Shown one piece after another: positions 34,411 to 46,905 of a stretch of DNA of 64,000 nucleotides. The first letter of the stretch is position 1. Every line of letters starts with the position of its first letter. The notes under the pieces are model-generated. The model was not told where the DNA came from and did not search any database. It saw only the letters and a program-made list of their open reading frames with translations. The position numbers and the translations under genes are program-made. Origin of the DNA: Piper betle (taxonomy: Eukaryota; Streptophyta; Magnoliopsida; Piperales; Piperaceae); NCBI GenBank assembly GCA_033002965.1, contig JAURVB010006418.1, forward strand, positions 182,189 through 246,188, given 5' to 3'.

Positions 34411-37400
34411 TGTAAAACCTGGGATTTTTGCTTGATGATTTTAGTTTTTGGTTTAGTCTTGACCCAGATCGAGTTGCATGTCCAACCCATTTCGCCGGAT
34501 GCATATGAATGGTATAGTATGTGCAAGCCATGACCCAGTGCTAGGCTGAGCCAGGTTTGACACTACGCCTCCTCGGCTCTTATTTTCTATTTTTATTTGA
34601 GTCAAGTCTAGTTTGTTTGCCATAAGTTTGGAACCCTTTATAGATGATCTTAGCAACTGTAGGACCTACAGTGTGGTTCTCAAGGATACCCCTACTACCT
34701 TAGGGTGAGAACCATAAGTGCTAGCTATCTAGTTCCAGCAGAAAGGTGCCCAACTAACACCCTTGCACTAGAAAAAGGGTGGAATTGGGGTTATGTTTTT
34801 GGTGCCCTTGTGCCAGCACAATGCCCTTACACCAGGACCATTCCTATTTCAGTTCAACCTTACCTCCTATGCCATTAGCCCATGCTTCAGTAGTCCGGTT
34901 TTGCAATGGCTAGAACCCTTTCGTTGGACCAGCACCCTTGCACTATCAGATTTTCCCTTTTCTTGCCTCACGTTTCTCCACTTTTCACTCCTTTCCTTTG
35001 GTTACTATGACCCTCCCTTGCCTCCCAGCCTCATCTCCTTTTGTGAAGTTCCTCAACTTAGTCCTACATCTATTACCTACTGGGGTAAGATCCAAGATCC
35101 TCTTTATATGTAAAAATGGACTATAGATCTTTAGCTTTGTTAACTACTTGACTTAGGCTCATTAGTTTTTACTTTGGGCTAAGTAATTACACCTTCTTTG
35201 CTTATCTTCTACTTACCCTCCTAAGCCTCTCCAAGCTTCCTAGGGGCCTAGGGTTGTAAGTCTTGGGGTGGATGCCCCAAGAAACCTCCCCTAGTGTGTT
35301 GGAGGTAAGCCTCTCCCTCTTTGGTGTGTTGTGCTGATGTTTGCTTGCTGTTGCACGGTGTCGTGTAGTATATGTATTTGTTTGATATTTTTTTAATGTT
35401 ACTGTATGTATGAGGATAATTTTGAAGTATTTTAATGATTTTTACATAGTTAAATAAATACTTATATATTTTTTATCATGTTAATATTGCCGATTTACAC
35501 ATTCGTGGTAGATCTGCTAAAACTCTTTCTCTATGTTGTATTTTTGCATGCTACCACTTGCATCTTATTCATGCAAAGTGTATCATAAAATGTTGGTGAA
35601 ATATATTTCTCTTTTTTGGTTTGTATCAGCACGGAATCAAAATCTAAGAAAGGTGGCAACTTTACTACTTGCAATAGCCTATTAGCCACTTTCGCCAATT
35701 TTTGTCCCACTGCATAGTTATCCTTTGCATGTCCTATTTTGAATGATTGTTGGTCTAGACATTGAATATGCTTCACCAAAATAGCAAGCTAAAATGACCT
35801 CAGTAAAGGCATGAACAAAACCCCTAAATATTGTACGTATATGCTGCATTTCTAGTATGCTTTGCTATGCTCTAAGTTTGCACTCCTAGTTAATCTCCTA
35901 AATGATTTTATAAGAACTCACTATTTGTTCCGTAGGACTCATTTGTTTCATCCCTGCTTGGCTCCATGAGTAAGGTTTTCACCAAGTTTTAGATGTAGGA
36001 TGGCATCGACGATATTTTATTAGATCTCTCCGATGCTAGACAATTTAGCTATTTTTTTCCACAGTTTAATAAAACTTTAAGGATGAGATCCCTTGATGAT
36101 TTTTGAATTGGAAGATCTAGAAAGCTAATGATATAAATCCCTTCCTAAGCCTACTATATAAGTATACGAATTTTATTTTTTTCACAAATATGAGAGTGAG
36201 TGGTACGGGTATGTATGAATTGCACTAGTACTCCTTTACACCTTAACGTAGTAAAATGTAAGTAGGGTACTATGAATGGAACATGTTTCTAAAAAGTATG
36301 ACACTATCATTGTTCCGAGTGACATAAGTATTGCGACAGGTGATAGATGGAGGATGTGAGGGTATATGCATAAGTATGTATGTAAGTATAAAGCCATTGA
36401 TTTGATGTGACATGTTATATGATATCCGGCCATGTCACCCTAAGCTTACTATCTTATAATGTAGTTTTTAAGTTTCATGATTTCTCATGAGTTAGATACC
36501 CATCTACCTTTATTGTTTTATCAATAGTTATTTTTGGACTGTTAGTCAAGATGGTTTGATTACTAGCAGTTTTACTACATATATGTAAGTGTGTACTCAT
36601 GTTTGTGACCGGCGGAGGTGGATAGATCTAGAGATTCATTGCGAGGAAGGATATCGTGTGTATGTATTTTGCTAAGTGTTGTATCAAATCTATGCATCTG
36701 GGTTGTATGACTTATGAATATTAGGTTCATGGTATTACATATTTGTGGCCAATGCAATTATGAGATGTATGGATGCATATGGTTTGTGCGTTTTTATTTT
36801 TATGATCATTTTTAACACTGTGTAGGGTATTAACTTTCGGACAAAGGCTAACATTTATCTGCAAGGTGTGTAAGCCTCAAAGTATTGGAATATGGAGAGG
36901 GGGAATTACGGTACGCAAAATGTATATGGTTGTAACTTTGTGTGTGTGACAGAGAAATGTGGACTGGGGAAACTTACAGTTCTTGTCACTAGAAGGGTCC
37001 ATGTGAAGACCAAGTGTTAGGGTATGGTGCCCTAGTATACAATGATGCCTCTGTCTATTTAATTATAATTTATGGGTATGGGAATTAGGTAAGAATGACC
37101 CAATGATTACTTTATTACAAGTATCATTTAAGAATAAGTTATCCAAGTCAACAAATGGAACTAAATATAAGAACTAGAGCATACATCTGCATTATGAAAA
37201 GCACAACCTCTACATTGGGGATGTTGCCTTCATGTAACTTGAAGTGATCATTGCATATGTATTCACTCTCTTTGTTTCCGAAGAGGTGTTACTACTTCCG
37301 TGACTTGGAGAGCTCATATTAAGAGCCCTAAAGTCTAAGAATCTTCTTATTGTAGTATGATTAGCATGCATTGTATGAAAACCTGGTAAGATTATTGTAT

Positions 37401-37448
37401 TAAGCCTCCTTGATGGTGGAGATCTACTTCCATAAAGTTTATATGCTG
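34411..37448 (+). mobile_element. Family B gypsy LTR, left part of a split copy
   Basis: It begins TGTAAAACCTGGGA and carries the LTR promoter/leader part. 35,220-35,300 (cctctccaagcttcctaggg...) matches the reverse complement of 43,020-43,070 in the inverted copy. It includes at 35,065-35,195 a segment related to the TRIM-like repeat at 7.9-8.3 kb. At 37,448 it is interrupted by a family A LTR and resumes at 40,397. Removing that insertion gives an LTR of about 3.1 kb. Confidence 0.7.
35065..35195 (+). repeat. TRIM-like terminal repeat fragment inside the family B LTR
   Basis: The stretch from 'tattacctactggggtaagat' through 'ggactatagatctttagct' and 'cttaggctcattagttttta' to 'aagtaattaca' parallels repeat 2 and repeat 3 of the array at 7,937-8,345. 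It is a lone terminal repeat without primer-binding site next to it, so a separate insertion or a solo copy is inferred. Confidence 0.5.
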
Positions 37449-40396
37449 TGTTACACCCAATCCGGTTTACTCTCAACCCGGACCAAAACTATTACAAAGG
37501 ATCGAACTACTCGTAAACCAATTAATTTAGTTGACCCAAAACCTAAATGGCTATGACATAACCCTCTCGACGTCTCGAGATGGAACATGCTGCTAATGCG
37601 CAAATAATATATAAATAAGATGCAAAACCCTAGCAGGATACTACGTGAATGTTATGATGATAGCCACACAAAAATAATTTAAATAGCAACAAAATTCCCA
37701 AAAATCCTAGAATAAGACGAATAGAGTCTCCCCTAAAAGTGCAATAGGGGGACGACTTGTTAAAAACATGGCACATTATATGGTATATATATAAAACCAT
37801 AATACACACCACAATAGGATTTAAGCAACAACACATCTTATAATTGGGTCTAGCCCACTTGCAATTCATACTCAGCTCATTTGGTTCCTTTTTCATTTCA
37901 GCATCGCACATCATTAAAGTTTTTCTCAAAACATTTCCAAAACAAGGCATAAGAGCCTCACAAACATATGCATATATATATACACAACCATATCCATTCA
38001 CAATCATCATACAATCACATCACATCTTACGCAAAAGTCGACGTGGCGCCACGTATGTGTGTGCAATGCAAACGCTAATCCTTCATCAAGGCCGACATAC
38101 CCTATTCATAATCCTCACCTACATATAGTAGAAAAATATTAGCAATGGGTGTCACTGGTCCGGAAATAACTAATATCAAACTGGAACATGAGAGCAAACT
38201 CTCATGGAAAGCAAACAATTATATATCTTCCTCAAGAACTCTCATAGAGCTACTAAAGAGGAGCCATTGAGCAGCTGACTCAACAACATCCTGATCTATC
38301 TGGTACTGTGCCACTCTCAACACTTTTTTAGTACTTCACATAAAACTTTTATCCTAAGCCCTCTCTGAACCTCCATATTGCTCCTGGCCTTGAGCACATA
38401 GGCCGAGTACTCTCAGGCATATGCCTTTAGTACCCTTTGAACCACAAGTCCAGACATGCATTGTATTTAACAGTACCTGTAAACTCTACGTTCTCCGGGT
38501 GTGAGGAGCTCAAACACAGAGTTGTCAAGATCCCGGAATGGAACAGGCCGCTCGCTAATCCAGAGCCCGCTTTGACTGGCACGACATCTGCTCATGGCAC
38601 GTGCAAATCGATTCATCTTCTCTTGTCTCACTGAAAACTGGATAAAACTATTTATAGGGCTGGGTCGGGATTTATTATAATAGGCCCGAAGGCAACTTGA
38701 GGGATCTCATCCTTGAGGGTTATTAATTCTAAAAATAATCAACCAGATGACCCGTGTTAGGTGGGGTCCGATAAATCATTCACTTGACACGTCCTACGAT
38801 CAATAAATCAAATCACCGATAGAGTAGAGCGATAAAACCTGAGAAGCATGTCCTAACGGACCTGTCAGAAGCTCCAAGCATAGTCTCATGCCTAGACGGC
38901 GAGCTCCTGCAAGGAACCTACATGAATATAACTATTTACTAATGCCCATACATATATGATGCTCGCCTATATAACTAATGTATCCACATTCATACATGAA
39001 TCTAATCAAACATGACAATTATCTCAACAATCACACTAAATCTCTAATTGTCAAGCAAGTTAATAATTTTATGATTTCATACGTTACTTATTACCTAGCA
39101 CTTTTAATTTCAATTTCAAAACATACCTATTCTAATTAGGTGACAATGGTTTAATCAATTTAATCCGTTTAACTTAATACTAGCATGCAAAACCTAAATC
39201 ATGCAAATTCATAAATTAACTAGTTAACAAGCATTTAATTAACTATTCAGTTGTTTACTAACAATTCCATTAGCGAGCATTTACATCATGCAACACGATC
39301 TACACTAATCATCACATGTTTATCATAATTCACAATTAATTAAACTAAAATCAAGAAGTTAATAAAATTAATTCCAATATGCTACCATGACTACTACATG
39401 CATATAATAATACTGAAAAAAAAGAAAGAAAAACCACCTCGCGATCGGCGCTGAAATCAGTGCCGACAGACGAAGGCGGTGAAGTCGAGCTGACAGTTTT
39501 CTAAAAACTGTGCTGACGGTTTTCCTGTGACTGTGCCGTCGGTTTTCCAACAGTTCCGTGGTGACGATAAGGGCAGTCGCGGCAGCGATGGCCATCGACA
39601 GCGGCATCGAGTTCATTCGGGGCAGTTGGTCGCTCCGATCATAGTCACGGCCGGCCTCGACGGTGGCGTTAGGTAAGGGAGAAAGGTAGGGGAAGTCGAG
39701 GTGAGAGCATCAACGTCATGGTGGCGGCGGTCCAGTGCAGACGGTGGCAGAATCGCGTCAGGAACGGCCATGAAATCGAGGGCGATTTCTGACATCACGA
39801 CGGCTGGACGGTGGCTGGGCATGGTCGAGGCGGCAAGGCGACGGCATGGTCGGGCTGGGCGGCGTCAATTGGCGATGAGGTGGCGTCAACAGCGGTGGCA
39901 AAAGTCTCAAGGGCGGCGGCTAGGGTTTAGGGTGGTGAAGACGTCGGGGTTTGGGGAAGGAATATGAGAAATATAGGAGTGGCAAACTTGTAAATAAAAC
40001 TTGACTCGACACCAGCTCGAGTCAAGAATAATAACTAACTGGGAATAAATCCCAGAAAAATTGGGAAAAATCCCATAAAATCAAACAAAATAACACATCA
40101 TCCAAATGACATGCCGTATAACTAATAACCCACCCGAATACCATCTAACGCGTCCTAATACGTTATTCGGCCTAAACTAATTCTACGGTCACAACATGAA
40201 AAAAATAAAATCATCAACTGTGTACTCTCATATTCTGACGTTATCATTGATACTTGGGTATACATGAACCCTCATAACACGTGCACATGGTCGGCCTTGG
40301 CCCTGCACACATGGTCTAAAAGTTGAACTAACTTGAACCACGGTCAAACCGACCGGCTAACGATAAAAAACCTTGACTCGAGTCATGGGTTTTACA
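37449..40396 (-). mobile_element. Solo family A gypsy LTR nested in the family B LTR
   Basis: On the minus strand it starts TGTAAAACCCATGACTCGAG and ends GGGTGTAACA, a 2.95-kb copy of the LTR at 16,855-19,583. The conserved box 'gggatctcatccttgagggtt' lies at 38,701-38,722. A GC-rich part spans 39,430-39,960. No internal coding region accompanies it, so it is a solo LTR. The expected 5-bp target duplication is not seen: by comparison with the inverted family B copy, only one base overlaps at the junction. Confidence 0.72.
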
Positions 40397-40472
40397 GGTA
40401 ATCTAACGAATAGCTTTCCGAATTATAACATCAAGATTCATTTTGTTCTTCGGGCCGAAGTGAGGTGTTACA
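40397..40472 (+). mobile_element. Family B gypsy LTR, right part of the split copy
   Basis: It continues the LTR interrupted at 37,448: 'taatctaacgaatagctttcc' here corresponds to 'gtctaacaaatagctttct' in the reverse complement of the inverted copy. It ends in the canonical LTR terminus GAGGTGTTACA at 40,472. Confidence 0.7.
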
Positions 40473-40778
40473 ATGTGATTGGTCTTAAGCATAAGGGTTG
40501 ATGTCTATCCAAACCATGCATACGGGTCATTGTAGAAGTCATAACTAAAACAGACAAAAGCCAAACACACAAGAAATGAAACAAACAATACCCAACATAT
40601 TGGTGGACTTATGGATCGACTCACAGCGGGTACCATAACGTAATATAATCATAATATAAACACACCACAATCATACCAAACATATTGGATTACCACAATT
40701 ATAGCATACCATACAACATGTATAACATACACTTCGCATTTTGAAGGTTTGTTGTCTAAATAGTCTAAGAAGTCAACT
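40473..40778 (-). other. Leader remnant between inverted LTRs
   Basis: About 300 bp of A/C-rich sequence similar in texture to the gypsy leader at 46,560-46,670. It is probably the start of the internal region of a minus-strand element whose 5' LTR is 40,793-43,385. There is no coding sequence; the rest of that element is missing. Confidence 0.45.
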
Positions 40779-40792
40779 CCGATACCAAGTTG
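40779..40792 (-). other. Primer-binding site next to the inverted family B LTR
   Basis: The plus strand reads actccgataccaagt directly before tgtaacaccc. The complement CTTGGTATCGGAGT matches the initiator-tRNA-Met site TGGTATCAGAG with one mismatch. It shows that the LTR to its right was a 5' LTR on the minus strand. Confidence 0.75.
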
Positions 40793-43385
40793 TAACACCC
40801 TAATTTGGCCTGAAGAATAGACCAAAGTTTGATTTTAAAATTCAGAAAGCTATTTGTTAGACTACCAGTGTACAAACTTTATGGAAGCGGATCTCAACCC
40901 TCGAGGAGGCTTAAGACAGTAACCTCATCGGGTATTCATACAATTTATGCCGACCATATTGCCATAAGGCGGCTCTTAGACTTAAGGCTCCTAATATGAG
41001 CACTCCGAGTCACAGGAGAGGCAACACCTCCTTGGAAATTAAGAGGGAATTTATGGATGCAATGATCACTTTGAGCCACACGATGGCAACACCCTCAATG
41101 TAGCTAAGAGGTTGAGCTTTTCATATTCTAAATGCATGATCTAGTTCTTATACTTAGTTTTCACATTTGAGTTAGGTAACTTATTCTTAGATGATGTTCA
41201 GCTTGCAGTAAAGTAAACACTTGGTTGTGGTTACCTAATACACAACCCACAAACAGTAATTAAATACACAGAGGTATCATCATGTGCCAGGGCATCGTAC
41301 TCTAACATTCAGTCTTCCCATGGACCTTCAAGTGGTATGAACTGTAAGCTCCTCCAGTCCATGTTCCTCTATCACACACACAACTGCATCTAAATATATT
41401 TCGTGTACCTTAATTACTCCTTGTCATGTTCTAGGACTTTGGGCTTACACACTTTGTAGACAATCATTAGAATGCTTCAAGGGACTTGGTTGAATCAAGT
41501 TCTAGATCCTAACTCAGTGGGCTCACTCTGTATACCCTAGCAAGGAGATGAAACTTGGATCACGATCGGATCACATCAGCATGCAAAACGAAGCAATGCC
41601 TCCACACATGCATGACTCATAAAGCTGACTTAACTTAATCATCTAGCTGAGTGAAGTTATAAACCTCATTAGGTAAACCTCATTGGTGTTGTAAGTGCAC
41701 TTAGTAAAAAGTCTCATACTTAAGGTTGCATCAAATAGACTTAACCAAATGATTTTACAGATGGGCCAAACGGTGTTCAAATAGGCTAAAATTTAGACCA
41801 GTGATCCCTAACTCTATAAGGGTTTGTTATAAAAGTACCAAGGGTTGGCTCATGGGCCAACATGGGAAACAAGGCATAATAAAGTCGGGCTAAGGTACTA
41901 GGAACAGTATTCCTTGGCCGCACATAAATTTTACTAAGTTTTGTTCATGGGCTTGAAGACTCTAGATGACCTTGAACACCATTATGTTTAGCTCAGTAAA
42001 AGATTAATTCTAAAGCCCATATAATTGGGCCTGAATGGGCTTGGGAATTGTAGGCATTGGCCAAGGAATTTTTAGAGTTGGCTGGACCTAAGTAGCTTAG
42101 GAAATTTCTACCACATTCTCTAACCAACCATGAAATTTTTTAGACATGCTATTACGACACAACCCAATATCTGGGTGAAATTTCATTAAAACGTACCACA
42201 CACACTAGGTTCACAGAATTTTGAAATTGGAGCTAGAGAGTTACAATTACACCCTTCATTCCTATACACTCCCAAAATCCTAACTAGATAACACCCTAAA
42301 TGAAATTTACTTAAGCCAATTATTTTTATATTGATAATATACATTTATTTAGTCCTCATAAAATTTTTACAAATTTTATAAAAATATTTTAGGGGCTCAA
42401 CTAGGGGAATAAACATAGAACATAGCCAAGCATACCAATAACACAACATACACATACATAGATTAGGATTATGTTCACAACTTTACTGAGAACATTTTAT
42501 CTTGGTATTTTAGTGAGGCATAGTCAATACCTATTAAAACAATCATGTAAAAGATGGCATGCAAAGGATACCAACACAACGGGACAAATTGGGAAAAGTG
42601 GCAGAAGGCAACTGCGCAGTAAAGCTGCCACCGTTCATCAATTTTGGCTCCAGTACATGCTCATACATGCCAAAAAACAATAAATATTCTTCATGAAAAA
42701 AGTACATCTACCTCGTATAAACAAGTTGCAACTCATAGCATGCAAAAACATGTCGTAGATAGAGAGTTATAGTAGATCTACCACAACAGTGCAAATAGGT
42801 GACCATGGCATGATAAAAAACATATAACTATTAATGAAGCATAGTGAAATCATGAAACCACCTCCTAAATGTTAATAAAACATATAGCTAGATGAGTCAA
42901 ATATCAAATAAATAGACACAGAACAAGATACCGTTCAATAGAAAGCAACCCCACGGACAACACACCATAGGGGAAGAGGCCTACTCCAACGCACCATGGG
43001 GAGGCTCTTGCAGCGTCTCACCCCAAGACCTACAACCCTAGGCCCTAGGCTTGGCTTGGAGAGGCTTAGGAGGGAAATGAGAATCTCAAGAAGGAAGATG
43101 GGGTGGCAGGGAGGTAAAAGGTGGTTGGAGCAACCAAGGTGAAGGGGAGAAAATTGGAGAAAGGTGGGTTTTTATAGAAAAGGGGAAACCTGTGAGCGCA
43201 ACAACATTGGCCTCTACCAAGCTAGACCACGGAAAGCATGGATTGATGATGTAGGAGGTAAGGTTAAACTAAACTAGGAATGGTCCTAGCATAAGGTTGC
43301 TCACTTGTCACCTTTGCGCCAGCACCATAAACCCTAAAACAACATTTTCCATCACAAGGGCGCTAGGAGGGTGATTTTGCACTCA
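40793..43385 (-). mobile_element. Family B gypsy 5' LTR (inverted copy), truncated
   Basis: The minus-strand 3' terminus ...AGGGTGTTACA lies at 40,793, next to a primer-binding site. The minus-strand TATA box CTATAAAAACC is at 43,168-43,177, followed by a leader matching 35,220-35,340. The upstream U3 end is missing: at about 43,385 the sequence switches to gypsy RT/RNase H coding DNA of a different copy. The open frame 42,471-42,683 is fortuitous. Confidence 0.7.
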
Positions 43386-43660
43386 TTAGTCCAAATAAAA
43401 TTTTCTTCCTTCCTAGTTAATTTGGTAAGAGAATCTGTAATAAAGGAAAACCCTTGGATAATTCTTCTATAATATTCAACTAAACCCAAGAAACTTAAAA
43501 CTTTAGCAACAGTCTTTGGTGGCTCCCACTTTTGAATAGCTTTAATCTTGGTTAGATCTACAGCAATTCCTACAGCTAAAATAACATGACCAAAAAAAAT
43601 TTTACCTCTTTAAGACAAAAATTATACTTTTAGAACTTTGCATACAATTTGTGATCTCTT
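43386..43660 (-). pseudogene. Gypsy RT/RNase H junction, truncated
   Basis: The minus strand gives FLGLVEYYRRIIQGFSF, then DSLTKLTRKE and NFIWTNE, the connection between reverse transcriptase and RNase H in Ty3/gypsy elements. It is cut at the left by the family B LTR, so RNase H proper and integrase are gone. Confidence 0.75.
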
Positions 43661-44300
43661 AGGTTTGTAGAATAGTTCTCAAATGTTGCTCATGTTCCTT
43701 TTTTGGAGAAGAATAGATCAAGATGTTATCAATAAAGACAATGAAAAACTGGCCCAAATATGGACCAGACACTTTATTCATTAAATCTATGAACACTACA
43801 GGAGCATTAGTCAACCCAAAAGGTAACACCAAAAATTCATAATGCCCATACCGAGTTCTAAATACTATATTTAACACATCTTCAGCTCTAATCTTTAGTT
43901 GATGATATCCCGATCTTAAGTCTATCTTTGAGACTACCACAACTGAGAACAATTAGTCAAACAAGTCATCAATTTGGGGTAGAGAATACTTGTTTTTAAT
44001 AGTCAACTAATTAAGCGTCCTATAATCAATGCACATTCTCACACTCCCATCATTCTTCACAAATAAAACTGGACCTCTCCATGGTGACACACTAGATTGA
44101 ATAAATCCTTGATCCAACAAAGTCTGCAATTGAATCCACAACTACTGTAATTCTGGTGGTGGCGTTCAATATAGAGCTTTTGAAATTAGAGTTGTTCCAG
44201 GTTAGAGATCAATGGTGAAATCTATCTCTCGTTCTGGTTGCCACCCTATAATATCTTCTGAAAATACATCTTCAAATTCGAGAACAATAGGAATAGATGA
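43661..44300 (-). pseudogene. Ty3/gypsy reverse transcriptase
   Basis: The open stretch 43,659-43,952 encodes the RT core: [14 protein letters not shown], then [20 protein letters not shown], then [12 protein letters not shown]. The expected active-site pair F/YxDD appears as FIDN, with the second Asp changed to Asn. Upstream (43,960-44,300) the fingers part is present but interrupted. In an intact element this enzyme would copy the RNA genome. Confidence 0.85.
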
Positions 44301-44379
44301 TACCCCTAGTTTTTCTCTGGTGGTATACATCAAGGCAACCGTGATCATTCCATATCCTCAATCCATATACTTTGGAATT

Positions 44380-45230
44380 TTGTGATAACCGATAGCTCCT
44401 GATGAAATATCCCTTCCTTTCCCATGAAAAGTGAAAAGACATCTACCCTTTCTAAAATATGCCTTCTTCTTCTCACAATCAATCAATAATCTATTCTCCG
44501 ACATTCAATCCATGCAAAAAATCACATCAAACACTATCATCTAGAACACAAAGAGATCGTCCACAAAAGAGCATTGTTGATATGAACAGTGACCTCTCAT
44601 GCACACAAACCCACAACGGATTCAAGAGCACTAGGGTGGTTACTAATAGAGAATATCATAGACTCACCACATCCAAGCCCACTTTATCAATAAATTCGAA
44701 CGAAATAAAAATAATTTGTACACCCAAAATCAGACAATAGTAAAGCTGGTTTAAATCCAACTGGAAGCATATCTGCAACAAGTTCAGTCTCCACCAAAGC
44801 ATCAGCAATAGTAGAAGCAAACATGTTCCCTTTACCTTGTACTGGTGCCTCTATGGTAGGATTTGATGAAGCAGCTGATCCAACCTGTGGTACAACATGC
44901 ACAACAACAACGACATTCATCGCACATCCTTGTTGATGATTCTGATTTCTCCTTTACCTCCTCAACCTCCACCTTGTGGAGCCCTTTGCTGACCTTGTGG
45001 AGCTAGCAAACAAAAATACTTCTTAGGAGCTGACAACAAACCCTATTGTTGAGTTTCAAAAGGGCAATTCCTCTTTTTATGGCCGCCACCTCCACATCCA
45101 AAACATATAATGCTAGAAAAAGATTGTTGAGTCGGTGGTTGTCAGTTGAGTTGTAGCATGTCTTTTTCATATGTGCCAGGTGACCACAAGCAAAAGACAC
45201 TGTTTCAACTAGTTGCATTCACCAAAGTGT
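44380..45230 (-). pseudogene. Gypsy zinc knuckles and protease region
   Basis: Two Cys/His knuckles are seen on the minus strand: FACGHLAHMKKTC at about 45,165-45,205 (first Cys lost) and CFGCGGGGHKKRNC, a CX2CX4HX4C motif, at about 45,062-45,104. The protease segment follows (ALVETELVADMLPVGFKPAL, 44,740-44,830). Frames are broken between them. Confidence 0.7.
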
Positions 45231-45389
45231 TGACGCTTACAAGTAGTACTAACCGGTGCATCCCTATGACCTTGTATTGCCCTCATCAAAATGTTGGACT
45301 CGTTCCTTGATTTCTTCTCGTCACACCCCATCTGTTTCTTGTACTAATGTTTTTTGCTAGAAAATTTCTGAGTCCAATAGTCTTATCTC

Positions 45390-46620
45390 TAATATGATAG
45401 ATTCTTTAATGTCTAGAGGCTACACTAACCACTTCATCAAATGTCTTGTATTTTGTAATAGATAGTCTTTGCTTAATAGTGTAGATCAGTTCCTTAAAGA
45501 ATCTGTTAGCTTGCATCTTTTCAATGGCTACCAGACCAGGAGCAAATCTCTCCAAACTAATGAACTCGGTCAAATATTTGGCAACTGACATACCCTTTTG
45601 CTCTAAACGATCAAATTCTAGTTCTCTCCTCCTTTTCTCCTTAAAGTGGAAAATACATATCATTGAATACTACTTGGAATTTCTCCCAAACAATGTCCTT
45701 AGGCACTTTCCCTATGAAATGGCTGTCCCACCAAGTCCTTGCCTTGCCTTTGAAAGGACCCGCTGCTATTCAAACCCAAAGCTCTATAGGGCAATCCATT
45801 GGTAGTAATCAACCATTCGTTTGCCTGTTTTGGGTCTAGATTCCCAGCAAACATGCCACCTCCATTCCCCAAAAACTTTTCCTGCCATGCACTAGGTTTT
45901 GCCTATTGAGTATTAGTTCATTCTCCAACCTTGGGGGTTCTTGAAGGCATAATCTCTCCCCTACTTCCAGTTCTATTGCTTCCTTGCATACGTGCATGAA
46001 ATGAAATAGGAGTCGCATCATGGGTCAAAATCATTGGTGGAACTGGTAGTGTACTTGTCACAGATCCTAAGGTGGTGGTGGTTGCTCAAATACTGGTTTC
46101 CCCACCCTTAATAGGTCTCTGATGTAATCTCACAAACTCAACCCTCATTTCGTTCATTTGTTGTTGAGTGTTTGTTTGCATTTCCTTTAATTGTTGCTGG
46201 GTCACTAACCACATCTTCATCACCCTTGTCATGAAATCATTTATCACACTCATCCTACATCCTAATCTCACTGATCGGGAAGCTCTACTTCTCTCTAAGT
46301 TAGCATATGTCTGTTCCCGAGTTCTATCAACATGAGGTGGAATCAGTGCCTCATGAATTGGAACATTAGGCACTTGGACATTCTCACAGGGACCTCTTCT
46401 TCATCAACGATCAGACCAAGAGGTCGGCTTTACCCACTACCACTATGAGCCTCCCCTAGATTCATAACTCTAGGTGGTGTCAAATTATTAAAAAGAGTCT
46501 TGCGAGTCCTGCTCACCATATCTATCAACCTCTTACTAAGACCATCCCAAACCAAAGATAAACACACAACAACAAACAACACAAACAAGAACATACCTGC
46601 CAACGAAAACTAGGGATCAC
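45390..46620 (-). pseudogene. Ty3/gypsy gag
   Basis: The minus strand begins near 46,580 and reads RTREQTYANLERSRASRSVR (46,250-46,330), then a coiled-coil-like stretch with LKEMQTNTQQQMNEMRVEF. The retrotrans_gag core at 45,406-45,663 reads FHFKEKRRRELEFDRLEQ, then MSVAKYLTEFISLERFAPG and RFFKELIYTIKQRL. Stops and shifts interrupt it. Its position upstream of the knuckles is normal. Confidence 0.8.
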
Positions 46621-46670
46621 TCCACATACACACATACTCAAAGAAATCTTCCATTCCAATCAACCAAGAC

Positions 46671-46686
46671 ATAGCTCTAATACCAT
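46671..46686 (-). other. Primer-binding site of the minus-strand gypsy element
   Basis: The plus strand reads agctctaataccat. The complement ATGGTATTAGAGCT differs from the initiator-tRNA-Met site by one base. It lies right of gag, so the 5' LTR must begin just to its right. Confidence 0.72.
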
Positions 46687-46689
46687 ATT

Positions 46690-46848
46690 TATGCCCAATT
46701 CATCCTTGAACAGAACTAAAATACTATATTATTTCATATTACTCTCTCTTGACTTAAATATATGGAAGACCACACCCACAAAACCCCTTAAGATGTAAAC
46801 CTATTTGGCGCCTTGGATAGAAGAAAACCACTGCCCACAACTACAACA

Positions 46849-46905
<57 letters not shown>

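Noticed and set aside
37630..38010. 126-codon minus-strand open frame with hydrophobic stretches
   Set aside because: Inside a solo LTR; hydrophobic runs follow from T-rich sequence, and neighbouring LTR copies do not keep the frame.
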